From the NCBI GenBank assembly GCA_024234875.1, contig JACKNM010000025.1, positions 1-64,000 on the forward strand: a DNA stretch of 64,000 nucleotides. The letters run 5' to 3'. Of the stretch, positions 42,991-52,191 are shown in pieces. The DNA comes from Ectothiorhodospiraceae bacterium (GTDB lineage Bacteria; Pseudomonadota; Gammaproteobacteria; HK1). Every line of letters begins with the position of its first letter. Within the stretch, counting starts at the first letter, position 1. A program made the translations under genes and the position numbers. The notes under the pieces are model-generated. The model did not search any database. It saw only the letters and a program-made list of their open reading frames with translations, and was not told the DNA's origin.

Positions 42991-45423
42991 ATGAAGTCGC
43001 ACGCGCGAGTGGTGGTGGTCGGTGGCGGAGTGGTCGGGGTGAGCACGCTCTACCACCTCACCAAGAAGGGCTGGTCCGACGTGGTCCTGGTGGAGAAGTC
43101 GGAGCTCACCCACGGCTCGACGTGGCACGCCGCGGGCCTCCTGCCGCTGTTCAACATGAGCTACAGCGTCGGCCAGATCCACAAGTACAGCGTGGATCTC
43201 TACAAGCGCCTGGAGGCGGAGACCGGTCAGGACGTGAGCTTCCACGTCACCGGCAATCTGCGGCTCGCCACCAACCGCGAGCGGATGGACGAGTACCTCA
43301 AGTACTGCGGCACCGCGAACACCATCGGCGTCCCGTTCGAGGTGATCACGCCGAAGGAGGTGAAGGCGTTGTGGCCGCTGTGCAATGTGCGCGGCCTGGT
43401 CGGTGCGCTCTACCATCCCCAGGACGGCCACATCGCGCCGGCCGATCTCACGCAGGCGCTCGCCATCGGCGCCCGCCGCGGTGGCGCCGAGATCTATCGT
43501 CAGACCGCGGTGCTCGGGATCGAGCGCACGCGCTCGGGCGAGTGGCTGGTCAGGACCTCGGGCGGTGACGTCACCTGCGAGCACGTCGTCACCGCGACCG
43601 GCTCCTGGGCCCGTCAGACCGCGGCCATGGTCGGGCTGGACCTGCCGGTCATCGCGGTCGAGCACCAGTACATCGTCACCGACGCCGTGCCCGAGCTCGA
43701 GGCGCGCCACCGCGCCGGCAAGCCGGAGATGGCGGTGCTACGCGAGAGCGACGCCAGCTACTACCTGCGCGAGGAGCGCCAGGGTTACATCCTCGGCCCC
43801 TACGAGAAGGGTGCGCCGGCGTGGGCGGTCGACGGGGTGCCGGCGGACTTCGGTCAGGAGCTTCTCGCCGGTGACCTCGAGCGTCTGATGCCGCACGTGG
43901 AGGCGGCGTCGAGGCGCGTGCCGTCCTTCGCCAACGCGCGGGTGAAGGACATCGTCAACGGCCCGATCCCGTACACCCCGGACGGTAGCCCGATCATCGG
44001 CCCGGCGCCGGGGTTGCGGAACTTCTGGTGGAACGAGGGGCACAGCTTCGGCATCACCGCCGCCGGCGGCTCGGGCTGGCAGCTCGCCGAGTGGATCGTC
44101 GAGGGCGAGCCCGGGATCGACATGAACGACGTGCACCCGTGCCGGTTCGGTGCCTACGCCAACAAGGCGTATACGCGACGCAAGAACGAGGAGGCCTACG
44201 AGCACGTCTTCGTGATCCATTACCCGGACGAGGAGCGCCCGGCCTGCCGGCCGGCGAAGACCAGCCCGATCCACGACAAGCTCGATCGTCATCGCGCGGT
44301 GTGGGGGCAGCGCTTCGGCTGGGAGCGACCGAACTGGTTCGCGCCGAAGGGCGTCGCGCGCCGAGACCACTGGAGCTTCCGACGTTCGCGCTACTTCGAG
44401 CACGTCGGCAACGAGCACCGCGCGTTGCGCGAGCGCGTCGGCCTCATCGACATCACGAGCTTCAGCAAGTTCGAGCTCTCGGGGCCGGGTGCGCAGACCA
44501 TGCTCGACCGTCTGGTCGCCAACCGGCTGCCGGCGCGGGTCGGCCGCATCGCGCTGGCGCACGCGCTGACTCGCAAGGGCGGCGTGCGCTCGGAGTTCAC
44601 CATCACCCGCGACGGGCCGGATCGGTTCTACCTGGTGAGCTCGGGCGCCGCGGAGGCCCACGACCGCGAACTGCTGGAGGCCAATCTCCCCACCGACGGC
44701 AGCGTCCGGCTGGACGTCGTCACCGGCCGGCACGGCGTGCTGGTGCTGGCGGGGCCGCGGGCCCGCGACGTGCTCGCGTCGCTGACCGACGCCGACCTCT
44801 CCAACGCCGCGTTCCCGTGGCTCACCGCGCGGCACATCACGGTGGGGCTCGCGCCGGTGCGGGCGATGCGGGTGAACTTCGTCGGTGACCTCGGTTGGGA
44901 GCTGCATCACCCGATCGAGTACCAGCACCATCTCTTCGACGCGCTGATGGAGGCCGGGCGGCCACATGGCCTCGCGCTGGTCGGGATGCGCGCCATGGAC
45001 AGCCTGCGCATCGAGAAGAGCTACCGGATGTGGCGGCAGGACCTCACGCCGGACTACACCCCGCTCGAGTCCGGGATGGAGCGGTTCGTGCGGCTCGACA
45101 AGGGCGATTTCGTCGGGCGCGATGCATTGCTGCGCCAGCGAGACACCGGCGTCCCGAATCGCTTCGTGACCCTCGCCTGCGACGTCGACGACGCGGACGC
45201 CATCGGCAACGAGCCCTTGTGGCAGGGGGATCGGGCGGTGGGACGCGCGACCGCCGGCGCCTACGGCTTCACCGTCGGGCGCAGCCTGGCGCTCGGCTAC
45301 GTGCGCCCGGAGGCGGCGGCGATCGGCACTCGGCTCGAGATCGAGATCCTCGGCGAGCGTTACCCGGCCGAGATCGTCCCCGAGTCGCCCTACGATCCGG
45401 ACAACGCGAGCTTGCGCGCGTGA
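42991..45423 (+). CDS. Dimethylglycine/sarcosine dehydrogenase-like flavoprotein
   Basis: This 810-residue enzyme joins a D-amino-acid-oxidase-type FAD domain (V-V-V-V-G-G-G-V-V-G at residues 7-16) to a C-terminal aminomethyltransferase (GcvT) domain (from about residue 430; G-L-I-D-I-T-S-F-S-K-F, F-V-G-D-L-G-W-E-L and R-M-W-R-Q-D-L). His46 in T-H-G-S-T-W-H-A-A-G fits the covalent-FAD histidine of dimethylglycine dehydrogenase. The enzyme oxidatively removes N-methyl groups and loads them on tetrahydrofolate as methylene-THF. ATG 42991 has GGGAGG upstream; earlier start codons give no conserved residues. It precedes the homocysteine methyltransferase gene on the same strand by 37 bases. Confidence 0.88.
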   Translation: MKSHARVVVVGGGVVGVSTLYHLTKKGWSDVVLVEKSELTHGSTWHAAGLLPLFNMSYSVGQIHKYSVDLYKRLEAETGQDVSFHVTGNLRLATNRERMDEYLKYCGTANTIGVPFEVITPKEVKALWPLCNVRGLVGALYHPQDGHIAPADLTQALAIGARRGGAEIYRQTAVLGIERTRSGEWLVRTSGGDVTCEHVVTATGSWARQTAAMVGLDLPVIAVEHQYIVTDAVPELEARHRAGKPEMAVLRESDASYYLREERQGYILGPYEKGAPAWAVDGVPADFGQELLAGDLERLMPHVEAASRRVPSFANARVKDIVNGPIPYTPDGSPIIGPAPGLRNFWWNEGHSFGITAAGGSGWQLAEWIVEGEPGIDMNDVHPCRFGAYANKAYTRRKNEEAYEHVFVIHYPDEERPACRPAKTSPIHDKLDRHRAVWGQRFGWERPNWFAPKGVARRDHWSFRRSRYFEHVGNEHRALRERVGLIDITSFSKFELSGPGAQTMLDRLVANRLPARVGRIALAHALTRKGGVRSEFTITRDGPDRFYLVSSGAAEAHDRELLEANLPTDGSVRLDVVTGRHGVLVLAGPRARDVLASLTDADLSNAAFPWLTARHITVGLAPVRAMRVNFVGDLGWELHHPIEYQHHLFDALMEAGRPHGLALVGMRAMDSLRIEKSYRMWRQDLTPDYTPLESGMERFVRLDKGDFVGRDALLRQRDTGVPNRFVTLACDVDDADAIGNEPLWQGDRAVGRATAGAYGFTVGRSLALGYVRPEAAAIGTRLEIEILGERYPAEIVPESPYDPDNASLRA

Positions 45424-45460
45424 GGTGCCTCACCGGCATCGGTGCACGATGGGGGAGACG

Positions 45461-46483
45461 ATGACCGACCGTCTGCGGCGTCGACTGTCGGCGGGTGGGG
45501 TGTTGCTCGCCGACGGAGCTACCGGCACCAACCTGTTCGCGATGGGACTCCAGTCGGGGGATCCGCCGGAGCCGTGGTGCCTCGCGCATCCCGAGCGCGT
45601 GCGCGCGCTCCACCGTGGCTTCGTCGACGCCGGCTCGGATCTCGTGCTGACCAACAGCTTCGGCGGGAACCGGCATCGGTTGAAGCTGCATCGGCTGGAA
45701 GGGCGCGTGGCCGAGCTGAACACGGCGGCGGCACGGCTGGCGCGCGAGGTGGCGGATTCGGTGTCGGCGCGCGAGGTGGTGGTGGCGGGCTCGATCGGTC
45801 CCACCGGAGAGCTGTTCGCGCCCCTCGGCCCGCTCGATCACGCTGCCGGCGTGGCGGCCTTCGCGGAGCAGGCCGAGGCGTTGGCGGCGGGTGGGGCGGA
45901 CGTCATCTGGATCGAGACGATGTCGGCGCGCGAGGAGGTGGCCGCGGCGGTGGAGGGCGCGCGTGGCACCGGGCTGCCGGTGGTGTGCACGCTCAGCTTC
46001 GACACCAACGGCCGGACCATGATGGGGCTGACACCGGCAGACCTCGTGGCGCTTTGTCGCTCGCTCGACCCCCGACCCGTTGCCATCGGCACCAACTGCG
46101 GGTTGGGCGCGTCGGAGGTGGTGGCGGGGATCCTCGCGCTGCAGGCCGCGGCCGGCCCGGACGCGGTCCTCGTCGCCAAGGCGAACGCCGGCATCCCCCG
46201 CTTCCACGATGGCGCGGTGCGCTACGACGGCACGCCAGAGCTGATGGGGACCTACGCCCGGCTCGCGCGCGACGCCGGCGCGCGCATCATCGGTGGCTGT
46301 TGCGGGACGACCGCCGAGCACCTGCGCGCGATGCGGACCGCGCTCGACTCCACGGCGCCCGAGCCGCCACCGGACCTGGAGGCGGTGGTCGCCGCGCTCG
46401 GGCCGCTGTCGACGGGGGCTCTGGGCGGCCATCCACCGTCCGCCCCGCGCACCACCGGTCGGCGTCGGCGCGGGCGCGCCTGA
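45461..46483 (+). CDS. Betaine-homocysteine/homocysteine S-methyltransferase
   Basis: This 340-residue TIM-barrel zinc enzyme has the three zinc cysteines: Cys213 in GTNCGLG and Cys280/Cys281 in GGCCGTT. It begins L-L-A-D-G-A-T-G-T-N-L and shows T-N-S-F-G-G-N, G-S-I-G-P-T-G and W-I-E-T-M-S-A-R-E-E. It resembles the betaine-homocysteine methyltransferase (BMT) of rhizobia and moves a methyl group from betaine or a similar donor to homocysteine. It follows the dehydrogenase gene by 37 bases and probably shares its transcript. This gives a second, B12-free way to remove the first methyl of betaine. The C-terminal 50 residues are Pro/Arg-rich. ATG 45461 is preceded by GGGGGAGA. Confidence 0.85.
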   Translation: MTDRLRRRLSAGGVLLADGATGTNLFAMGLQSGDPPEPWCLAHPERVRALHRGFVDAGSDLVLTNSFGGNRHRLKLHRLEGRVAELNTAAARLAREVADSVSAREVVVAGSIGPTGELFAPLGPLDHAAGVAAFAEQAEALAAGGADVIWIETMSAREEVAAAVEGARGTGLPVVCTLSFDTNGRTMMGLTPADLVALCRSLDPRPVAIGTNCGLGASEVVAGILALQAAAGPDAVLVAKANAGIPRFHDGAVRYDGTPELMGTYARLARDAGARIIGGCCGTTAEHLRAMRTALDSTAPEPPPDLEAVVAALGPLSTGALGGHPPSAPRTTGRRRRGRA

Positions 46484-46537
46484 GCCGGCCCGCGGGTCCT
46501 CGAAGGACCGCCCGCTGACCGCGCCTGGCGGCCCGGA

Positions 46538-46942
46538 TCACCCCTTCGGGAACGCCACCACGCGCTCGGGCCGAATCCGGTAGCTCACCCGCATCTCGCC
46601 CTGGCGGCGGTGCGGATAGCGGTCCACGCCGAGGTAATGGCTCGCAAGTTGGTCGATCTCGGTCTCGGCGCCCTCGGTGGTGATGGTCTCGACGCGGCCT
46701 CGAATCTCGAGGTAGCGGTAGGGGTTGTCGGGGTCCGAGATGCACAGCGTCACCGTCGGATTCCGCCTCAGCGCACGGTCCTTGAGTCGACCGACCGCGG
46801 AGTTGACCACCAGAAGCCCGCCGCGGTGGGTGAACCACACCGGATTACAGAGGATGCTGCCGTCCTTCAGGTGACAGGCCATGTGGGCGAACGCCGGCTT
46901 GTCCAGCAAGTCCGCGTGGGAGTCGGGGATGGTGGCGTCCAT
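46538..46942 (-). CDS. PPOX-class flavin-dependent reductase/oxidase
   Basis: This 134-residue split-barrel protein is of the pyridoxamine-phosphate-oxidase-like (PPOX/F420) group: F-A-H-M-A-C-H-L-K-D-G-S-I-L-C-N-P-V-W-F near residue 18, R-L-K-D-R-A-L-R-R-N-P-T-V-T-L-C-I and R-Y-L-E-I-R-G-R-V. It should bind FMN or F420, but the substrate is unknown. It is a single gene convergent with the homocysteine methyltransferase gene. Confidence 0.85.
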   Translation of the reverse strand: MDATIPDSHADLLDKPAFAHMACHLKDGSILCNPVWFTHRGGLLVVNSAVGRLKDRALRRNPTVTLCISDPDNPYRYLEIRGRVETITTEGAETEIDQLASHYLGVDRYPHRRQGEMRVSYRIRPERVVAFPKG

Positions 46943-47102
46943 TCGAGCGCTCCTGCTGCCGGGCCGACACGGCCGGGTCGGCGGATTCTAGCCCGGAACG
47001 CCGCCGCGCTCCGGACATCGGCGTCGTGCTGGACACCTCGGCGCCGGCGCGCCTACCCTTCGACCGGTCGCGCCGAGGGGCGGCGCCGGACGAGGAGCGA
47101 GC

Positions 47103-48026
47103 ATGGCAACGCCTGAGAAGAACGTGGCGGCGAGCGCCGAGGAGCTGCCCTGGCAGTGGCAGGAGCAGCGCTGGCGCACCATCGTGAACAAGGTCCGCGC
47201 CGGGCGATCGCTCAAGCCGGCGGCGTGGAAGGGTGGTGCGCGCTGCGCCGTCGCCCTGTCGTTCGACTCCGACCACGAGTCGAGCACCCTGCGCTGGGGT
47301 GACAACAGCCCCGGCAAGCTGTCCCAGGGCGAGTACGGCTCGCGGGTGGCGGTACCGCGGATCCGGCGCCTGCTGGAGCGCTACGACATCCGCGCGAGCT
47401 TCTTCGTCCCGGCGGTGGTCGCAAAGCTGCACCCCGAGGAGCAGCGTGGACTGGTGGCGGCGGGTCACGAGGTCGGCATCCACGGCTGGATCCACGAGCT
47501 GAACAGCAAGCTGCCGCCCGCCGACGAGCGCGAGCTGCAGATGCGCTCGGCCGACGAGCTGGAGCGCATCACCGGCGTGCGCCCGGTCGGTATTCGCACG
47601 CCGTCCTGGGACTTCAGCCAGAACACGCTCGCCATCAGCCGGGAGATGGGGCTGCTGTACGACTCGTCGATGATGGCCGACGACGAGCCCTACGAGCTGC
47701 TCGAGGACGGCGAGCCGACCGGGATGGTCGAGCTGCCGGTCGAGTGGATCAAGGACGACGCGGTCTACTTCAACATGGACCGATTCTCGGCGCTGCGGCC
47801 GTACACCGCCCCGTCCTCGGTGCTGGAGGTGTTTCGGCGCGAGTTCGACGGCGCATATCAGGAAGGCGGCATGTTCTTGCTGACCATGCACCCGCACATC
47901 ATCGGCCACCGCTCGCGCATCGCGATCCTGGAAGAGCTGATCGCACACATGCGCTCGCAGCCTGGCGTGTGGTTCGCGACCCACGCCGAGGTCGCCGGAT
48001 TCTGCAAGGAGCAGGCGGGTCTGTAG
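47103..48026 (+). CDS. Polysaccharide deacetylase family hydrolase (PuuE-like)
   Basis: This 307-residue NodB-homology enzyme has the metal/catalytic motif S-F-D-S-D-H near residues 53-58 and H127-G-W-I-H131, with I-R-T-P-S-W-D-F later and H-P-H-I-I-G-H near the end. The layout with a long W-rich N-terminus (W-Q-W-Q-E-Q-R-W) is close to the allantoinase-like/PuuE branch that acts on cyclic amides rather than on chitin. No signal peptide is seen, so it probably acts in the cytoplasm on a small amide. Cyclic-amide hydrolases of the HyuAB type lie 9 kb away, but no operon link exists. ATG 47103 is preceded by GGAGCG. Confidence 0.85.
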   Translation: MATPEKNVAASAEELPWQWQEQRWRTIVNKVRAGRSLKPAAWKGGARCAVALSFDSDHESSTLRWGDNSPGKLSQGEYGSRVAVPRIRRLLERYDIRASFFVPAVVAKLHPEEQRGLVAAGHEVGIHGWIHELNSKLPPADERELQMRSADELERITGVRPVGIRTPSWDFSQNTLAISREMGLLYDSSMMADDEPYELLEDGEPTGMVELPVEWIKDDAVYFNMDRFSALRPYTAPSSVLEVFRREFDGAYQEGGMFLLTMHPHIIGHRSRIAILEELIAHMRSQPGVWFATHAEVAGFCKEQAGL

Positions 48027-48078
48027 GGGCGGCCCCCCGTGGCCGCCGGCGGCGGTGGTGCGATGCCGCCGGCGCGTC

Positions 48079-48108
48079 GGGCGGGGACGGGGCCCCGCCC
48101 CTACGGGG
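48079..48108. repeat. Single copy of the 54-kb tandem-repeat core
   Basis: The 30-base block starting gggcggggacgg and ending ccctacgggg closely matches the core of the 51-bp units at 54097-54282. It also pairs with the taggggcgg at 48024-48032, which overlaps the stop of the deacetylase gene, so the whole 48024-48108 stretch can fold as one large hairpin. It lies between the convergent deacetylase and DUF900 genes. Confidence 0.6.
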
Positions 48109-48134
48109 TGGCGTGACGTTCGGTGCGCGTCGGC

Positions 48135-49262
48135 CTATTGCCCGTCGCTCCCGACCGACCTCGGCAACGTCCACACGTTGCTCGGCGCCGAGTACTCGAG
48201 GCCCTCCTCGGCGCGGGCGCCGGTGAGAGCGCGCGAGAAGAACCCCTCGACCGCCGGGTTGGTGAGGGCGCGGTCCTCGAAGTAGGCGTGTGAGTCGTCG
48301 ACCGCCTCGGCGCCGGTGAAGTCGACGTAGACCGCGTTGCCGGCGTCGAGGCCGGCGAGGTGGGCGCCGAGGCGCGGGAGCTGCTCCTCACCCGCCTTCA
48401 GCATCGACGCCGACAACGCGTAGTCGCGCATGTTGATGGTCACGTAGACACGACCGCGGCAGTCGATGCGCTCCAGCCAGCTCGCATGCCCGGCGTTGTT
48501 GGTGTCGGCGGCACAGAGCAGCACGTTCCCGAAGACGCGTCGCGTGCCCTCGCTCGAGCGTGGAGCGAGCATGTGCTTCAGCACGTAGTTCCCCATGCTG
48601 TGGGCCATCAGGTTCATCTCCGCCGGGCAGTGGCGGGCCATCAGGCGCGCGAACAGGGCAGTGCGTTGCTCGGTGTCGCGCGGATGCCGCGCGCTCGCCT
48701 CGGCGAGCAGTCGCTCCCTGGCGCCGGCGTTGAACAGGGTCAGGTAGGCACCGATCTTGGCGACCGTGCGCTCCAGTGCACCGGCCGAGGCGCGCGCATC
48801 GCGCTTGTCGCTCTTGTAGTCGAGGACGCCGACGCGGCGGTCGCTTCCGCCACCGTTGGCCGGCCAGCAGAACGGCACCACCTGAACCTTGAAATTCCGC
48901 TCGAGGTTCGCGGCACGCTCCAGGACCGCCTCGACGTCGTTGTTGAAGCCGTGCACGAAGAGGACGATGGGGCGATTGCTCGCGCGCGCGGTGCGGACCA
49001 GGTCGGCGGCGGCGCGCAGGCTCGCGAAGTACGGCTGCTGACGGTCCAGTCCGAGCTCGAACTCGGCATCGATCGCCGCGACCTCCGCCGTCTCCAGGCG
49101 GTCGTCGAGGAGCTCCACGCGCCAGCTTCGATTGCGGACGCGGCCGGTGCGCTCGATGCGCAACAGGCGCAGCTCGTTCGGACCTTCCTGGCTCGGGACG
49201 TCGCCGAGCATGTCGAGACCGCTGGCTCCGGCGACGACGTTGCGATTGGTGACCACGTACAT
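48135..49262 (-). CDS. Alpha/beta hydrolase of DUF900 type
   Basis: This 375-residue hydrolase has the oxyanion strand P-I-V-L-F-V-H-G-F-N-N near residue 105 and the nucleophile elbow M-A-H-S-M-G-N-Y near 210, as in the DUF900 or esterase/lipase-like family. The first 90 residues form an extra domain with a D-R-Q-Q-P-Y-F block. No signal peptide is seen. ATG 49262 with GGGAGG 9 bases upstream is chosen; the earlier frame is Arg/Pro-rich. Substrate and role are unknown. A weak GGGGAC-type palindrome (49346-49375) lies in the intergenic space upstream of it. Confidence 0.78.
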   Translation of the reverse strand: MYVVTNRNVVAGASGLDMLGDVPSQEGPNELRLLRIERTGRVRNRSWRVELLDDRLETAEVAAIDAEFELGLDRQQPYFASLRAAADLVRTARASNRPIVLFVHGFNNDVEAVLERAANLERNFKVQVVPFCWPANGGGSDRRVGVLDYKSDKRDARASAGALERTVAKIGAYLTLFNAGARERLLAEASARHPRDTEQRTALFARLMARHCPAEMNLMAHSMGNYVLKHMLAPRSSEGTRRVFGNVLLCAADTNNAGHASWLERIDCRGRVYVTINMRDYALSASMLKAGEEQLPRLGAHLAGLDAGNAVYVDFTGAEAVDDSHAYFEDRALTNPAVEGFFSRALTGARAEEGLEYSAPSNVWTLPRSVGSDGQ

Positions 49263-49345
49263 CGACTGGACCTCCCGTCGGTGGGATGCGGCCACGAATG
49301 GTTGCCGGGGCCGCGGCTCACACGCCGGCACGTGTCGGACGGCCC

Positions 49346-49375
49346 GGGGACGGGCACCCGCGGGGGCCCTTCCCC
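49346..49375. repeat. Weak intergenic palindrome (family GGGGACTGGC)
   Basis: ggggacgggcacc at the left and ggcccttcccc at the right form a poor palindrome about 11 bases beyond the stop of the minus-strand short-chain dehydrogenase gene. Position and left arm match the better copies at 16350, 22356 and 36178. Confidence 0.4.
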
Positions 49376-49385
49376 GGGCGGGCGC

Positions 49386-50144
49386 TCAGTAGGTCGGGAT
49401 GCCGAGGGTCAGGCCGCCATCGGCGAGGAGCACGCTGCCGGTGCAGTAGCTCGACGCCGGTCCGAGCATCAGCAGCACCGGGCCGACGAGCTCGTCCATG
49501 CGGCCCTCGCGCGCGAGCGGGATCCGAGCGAGCTTGGCCACGTGCTCCGCCGCACCGTCGCCGCTCGCGTGGGCCATCACTCGTGGCGTGGCGATGACGC
49601 CGGGCGCGACCGCGTTGACGCGGATGCCGTGCGGCGCGAGCTCGAGCGCGAGCACCCGGGTGAGCTGCTGCAGGCCGGCCTTCGACGCGCCGTAGTGTGC
49701 CACGCCCGGGCGGCAGAGCGTCGCCGCGGTCGAGGTGATGTTGACCACCCGGCCGGGGATCCCGGCCGCGACCATGCGTCGCGCCACCGCCTGGGTGAGC
49801 AGGAATGGTGCGCGCAGGTTGAGGCCGAGCACCGCGTCCCATTCCGCCGCGGACATCTCCAGGAACGGCGTCACCGGGTAGATGCCGGCGCAGTTGACGA
49901 GGCCCTCGAGCCCCTCGTGGGCGGCCCATGCCTGCTCGGCCACGGCGTCGACGGACGCCGCGTCGGTGAGGTCGCCGACCACGCCCATCGCGCCGAGATC
50001 GCTCGCGATCGCACCCAACGCGTCCCAGTCGCGGTCGTGCAGCACGACGCGAGCACCGGCGCCGACCAGCGCGCGCGCGATCTCCGAGCCGATGCCACCG
50101 CCGGCGCCGGTCACCAGGATGCGTTCACCACCGAGATCGCTCAT
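49386..50144 (-). CDS. Short-chain dehydrogenase/reductase coupled to Opp operon
   Basis: This 252-residue classical SDR has T-G-A-G-G-G-I-G near residue 12, N-C-A-G-I near 83, catalytic Ser in N-I-T-S-T-A-A, and Y-G-A-S-K near 148. The acidic residue after the second strand (L-H-D-R-D) favours NAD. ATG 50144 lies in an ATGA overlap with the stop of the upstream ABC ATPase gene, so it is the last gene of the transporter operon and made with it. That suggests that the imported compound, or a product from it, is an alcohol or ketone. A 39-codon extension of the frame inside the ATPase gene is not conserved. Confidence 0.85.
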   Translation of the reverse strand: MSDLGGERILVTGAGGGIGSEIARALVGAGARVVLHDRDWDALGAIASDLGAMGVVGDLTDAASVDAVAEQAWAAHEGLEGLVNCAGIYPVTPFLEMSAAEWDAVLGLNLRAPFLLTQAVARRMVAAGIPGRVVNITSTAATLCRPGVAHYGASKAGLQQLTRVLALELAPHGIRVNAVAPGVIATPRVMAHASGDGAAEHVAKLARIPLAREGRMDELVGPVLLMLGPASSYCTGSVLLADGGLTLGIPTY

Positions 50145-51127
50145 GACGTCGCCTCCGCCTTCCAGCAGGCCACCGAGCGCGTGGGGTCGGTTGCCTGCAA
50201 TGTTGGTTCCTGTCCGGCACACCCCGCGTCCGCAATCGGGCAACGGGTGCGAAATCGGCACCCGGAGGGCAGGTTGCCGGGGTTGGGTGGCTCGCCCTCC
50301 AGCCAGAAATCATCGGTGATTCGCTTGCCGCCGATGTCCGGAATCGCGGCCAGCAGCGAGCGCGTGTAGGGGTGTGCGGGCCGCGCGAACACGGTCTCGG
50401 TGTCGCCCATCTCGACGATGCGCCCGAGATACATCACCGCCACCCGGTGGCAGATCATCCGCACCACCGAAAGGTCGTGCGAGATGAAGAGGTAGGTCAG
50501 GTCGAACTGCTTCTGCAGCTCGAGGAACAGATTGAGAATGGTCGCCTGCACCGAGACGTCCAATCCGGACGTCGGCTCGTCCAGGACCACCAGGCTCGGC
50601 TGTAGGGTGAGGATACGCGCGAGACCGACGCGTCGCTGCTGACCTCCGCTCACCTCGTGGGGGTAGAGATCGAGGTGCGACTCGGGCAGCCCGACGGCGT
50701 GGAGGATCTGTCGCACCCGCGCGTCGCGGGCCGCGTGGTCGAGGTCGGTGTGAATCACCAGCGGCTCGTGCAGCGAGCGTCCGATCTTCCAGCGCGGGTC
50801 GAGCGAGGCACCCGGGTCCTGGTAGGTGTACTGCAGATGACGACGCAGGCTTCGGCTCTCGTAGGGCGAGATGTTCGCGATCTCGTTGCCCTCGAAGACG
50901 ATGCTGCCGGCACTGGGGCGGTGAATCCCCATCAATGTCTTGCCGAGGGTCGACTTCCCGCACCCGCTCTCGCCGACGACGCCGAGGATCTCGCCGCGGC
51001 GTACCGAGAACGAGACGCCGTCGAGCGCGCGCAGCCAGCCGACGCGGCGCTTCCAGACGTTGCGGATCGCGAAGTGCTTGGCGAGGTCGGCGACCTCGAG
51101 CAGCGCGGGATTGCTCGCGGCGCCCAT
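50141..51127 (-). CDS. Oligopeptide/dipeptide-type ABC ATPase (DppF/OppF)
   Basis: This 328-residue ATPase has Walker A GESGCGKST, the P-G-A-S-L-D-P-R-W loop, the signature V-S-G-G-Q-Q-R-R-V-G-L-A-R and Walker B L-V-V-L-D-E-P-T-S-G-L-D. The C-terminal oligopeptide-transporter domain has a cysteine pattern (C-R-F-R-T-R-C-P, then C near 300 and 320) that binds an iron-sulfur cluster in some DppD-like proteins. ATG 51127 shares one base with the preceding stop. It is the fourth transporter gene of the operon. Confidence 0.92.
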   Translation of the reverse strand: MGAASNPALLEVADLAKHFAIRNVWKRRVGWLRALDGVSFSVRRGEILGVVGESGCGKSTLGKTLMGIHRPSAGSIVFEGNEIANISPYESRSLRRHLQYTYQDPGASLDPRWKIGRSLHEPLVIHTDLDHAARDARVRQILHAVGLPESHLDLYPHEVSGGQQRRVGLARILTLQPSLVVLDEPTSGLDVSVQATILNLFLELQKQFDLTYLFISHDLSVVRMICHRVAVMYLGRIVEMGDTETVFARPAHPYTRSLLAAIPDIGGKRITDDFWLEGEPPNPGNLPSGCRFRTRCPIADAGCAGQEPTLQATDPTRSVACWKAEATS

Positions 51128-52191
51128 CACGATGCGCCCGGGCGGGTCGGGTGGAAGCAACGCACGCCGTGCGCGTGGCCGAGCGTCTCGGTGGAGGGGC
51201 GCTCACGCGCGCAGCGCTCGGTGGCGCGATCGCATCGAGGATGGAACCGGCATCCGGGTGGCGGCTTGACCAGCGCCGGGATCTCACCGGGAATTCCGCG
51301 CAGCCCGCGGTCTCGACTCGGCAGGCTGTCGAGCAGCTTGCGGGTGTAGGGGTGCGCCGGATGATTGAAGAACGCCTCGCTCGTCGCCGACTCCATCTCC
51401 TGCCCGGCGTACATCACGGTGACGCGATCGCAGATCTCGTAGGCGGTGCCCAGATCGTGGGTGGTGAACAGCACCGCCACCCCGTGGTCCTCGGCCAGCC
51501 GGCGAAGCAGCTTCAGAATCTGCGCCTGGATGGTGACGTCGAGCGCGGTGGTCGGCTCGTCGGCGATGATGAGCTTGGGCTCCGGGAGCAGGGCCATCGC
51601 GATCATGATGCGCTGGCGCTGGCCGCCCGACAGCTCGTGCGGGTACTTCGCCAATGCCTGCTCGGGCTGCGGGATCTGCACCGTGCGCAGCAGCTCGACC
51701 ACCCGTGCATGGTCGGCTCGCTGCCGCTCGCGGCGCCCCATCGGTGGGCGGTCGCCGCGCAGCGCCGGGGACTTCCACCGCATGAGATCCCGGATCTGCG
51801 CACCGACGGTGAACACCGGATTGAACGAGCCGAACGGGTCCTGTGGCACGAAGGTGATCTCGCGGCCGCGGACCTCGCGCGCCAGGGTGTCGGGCTCCTT
51901 GTCGAGCAGGCTCTCGCCCTGGAAGTGAATCGAGCCCCCACCGACGCGAGCGCTGTTCGTGGGCAGCACCCCGAGGATGGCGCGCGCGAGCGTCGTCTTG
52001 CCACAGCCGCTCTCGCCGACGAGCCCGACGATCTCTCCCTCGCCGATGCGCAGATCGACCCGGTCGAGGACGCGCGCGACACCACCGTCGGTGGCGAAGC
52101 TGACCTCGAGGTCTCGGACCTCGAGCAGTGCCCGCGTGCCGCGGCGCGGCGTCGTGGTCGTCGTCACCGATGGGCCGTGCTCAGTCGTCAT
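51127..52191 (-). CDS. Oligopeptide/dipeptide-type ABC ATPase (DppD/OppD)
   Basis: This 354-residue ATPase has Walker A GESGCGKTT, V-P-Q-D-P-F-G-S-F-N-P, the signature L-S-G-G-Q-R-Q-R-I-M-I-A and Walker B L-I-I-A-D-E-P-T-T-A-L-D. The C-terminal P-G-C-R-F-H-P-R-C ... C ... C motif is the usual oligopeptide-transporter cluster. It pairs with the DppF-like ATPase and overlaps the permease gene by 11 bases. Confidence 0.92.
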   Translation of the reverse strand: MTTEHGPSVTTTTTPRRGTRALLEVRDLEVSFATDGGVARVLDRVDLRIGEGEIVGLVGESGCGKTTLARAILGVLPTNSARVGGGSIHFQGESLLDKEPDTLAREVRGREITFVPQDPFGSFNPVFTVGAQIRDLMRWKSPALRGDRPPMGRRERQRADHARVVELLRTVQIPQPEQALAKYPHELSGGQRQRIMIAMALLPEPKLIIADEPTTALDVTIQAQILKLLRRLAEDHGVAVLFTTHDLGTAYEICDRVTVMYAGQEMESATSEAFFNHPAHPYTRKLLDSLPSRDRGLRGIPGEIPALVKPPPGCRFHPRCDRATERCARERPSTETLGHAHGVRCFHPTRPGAS

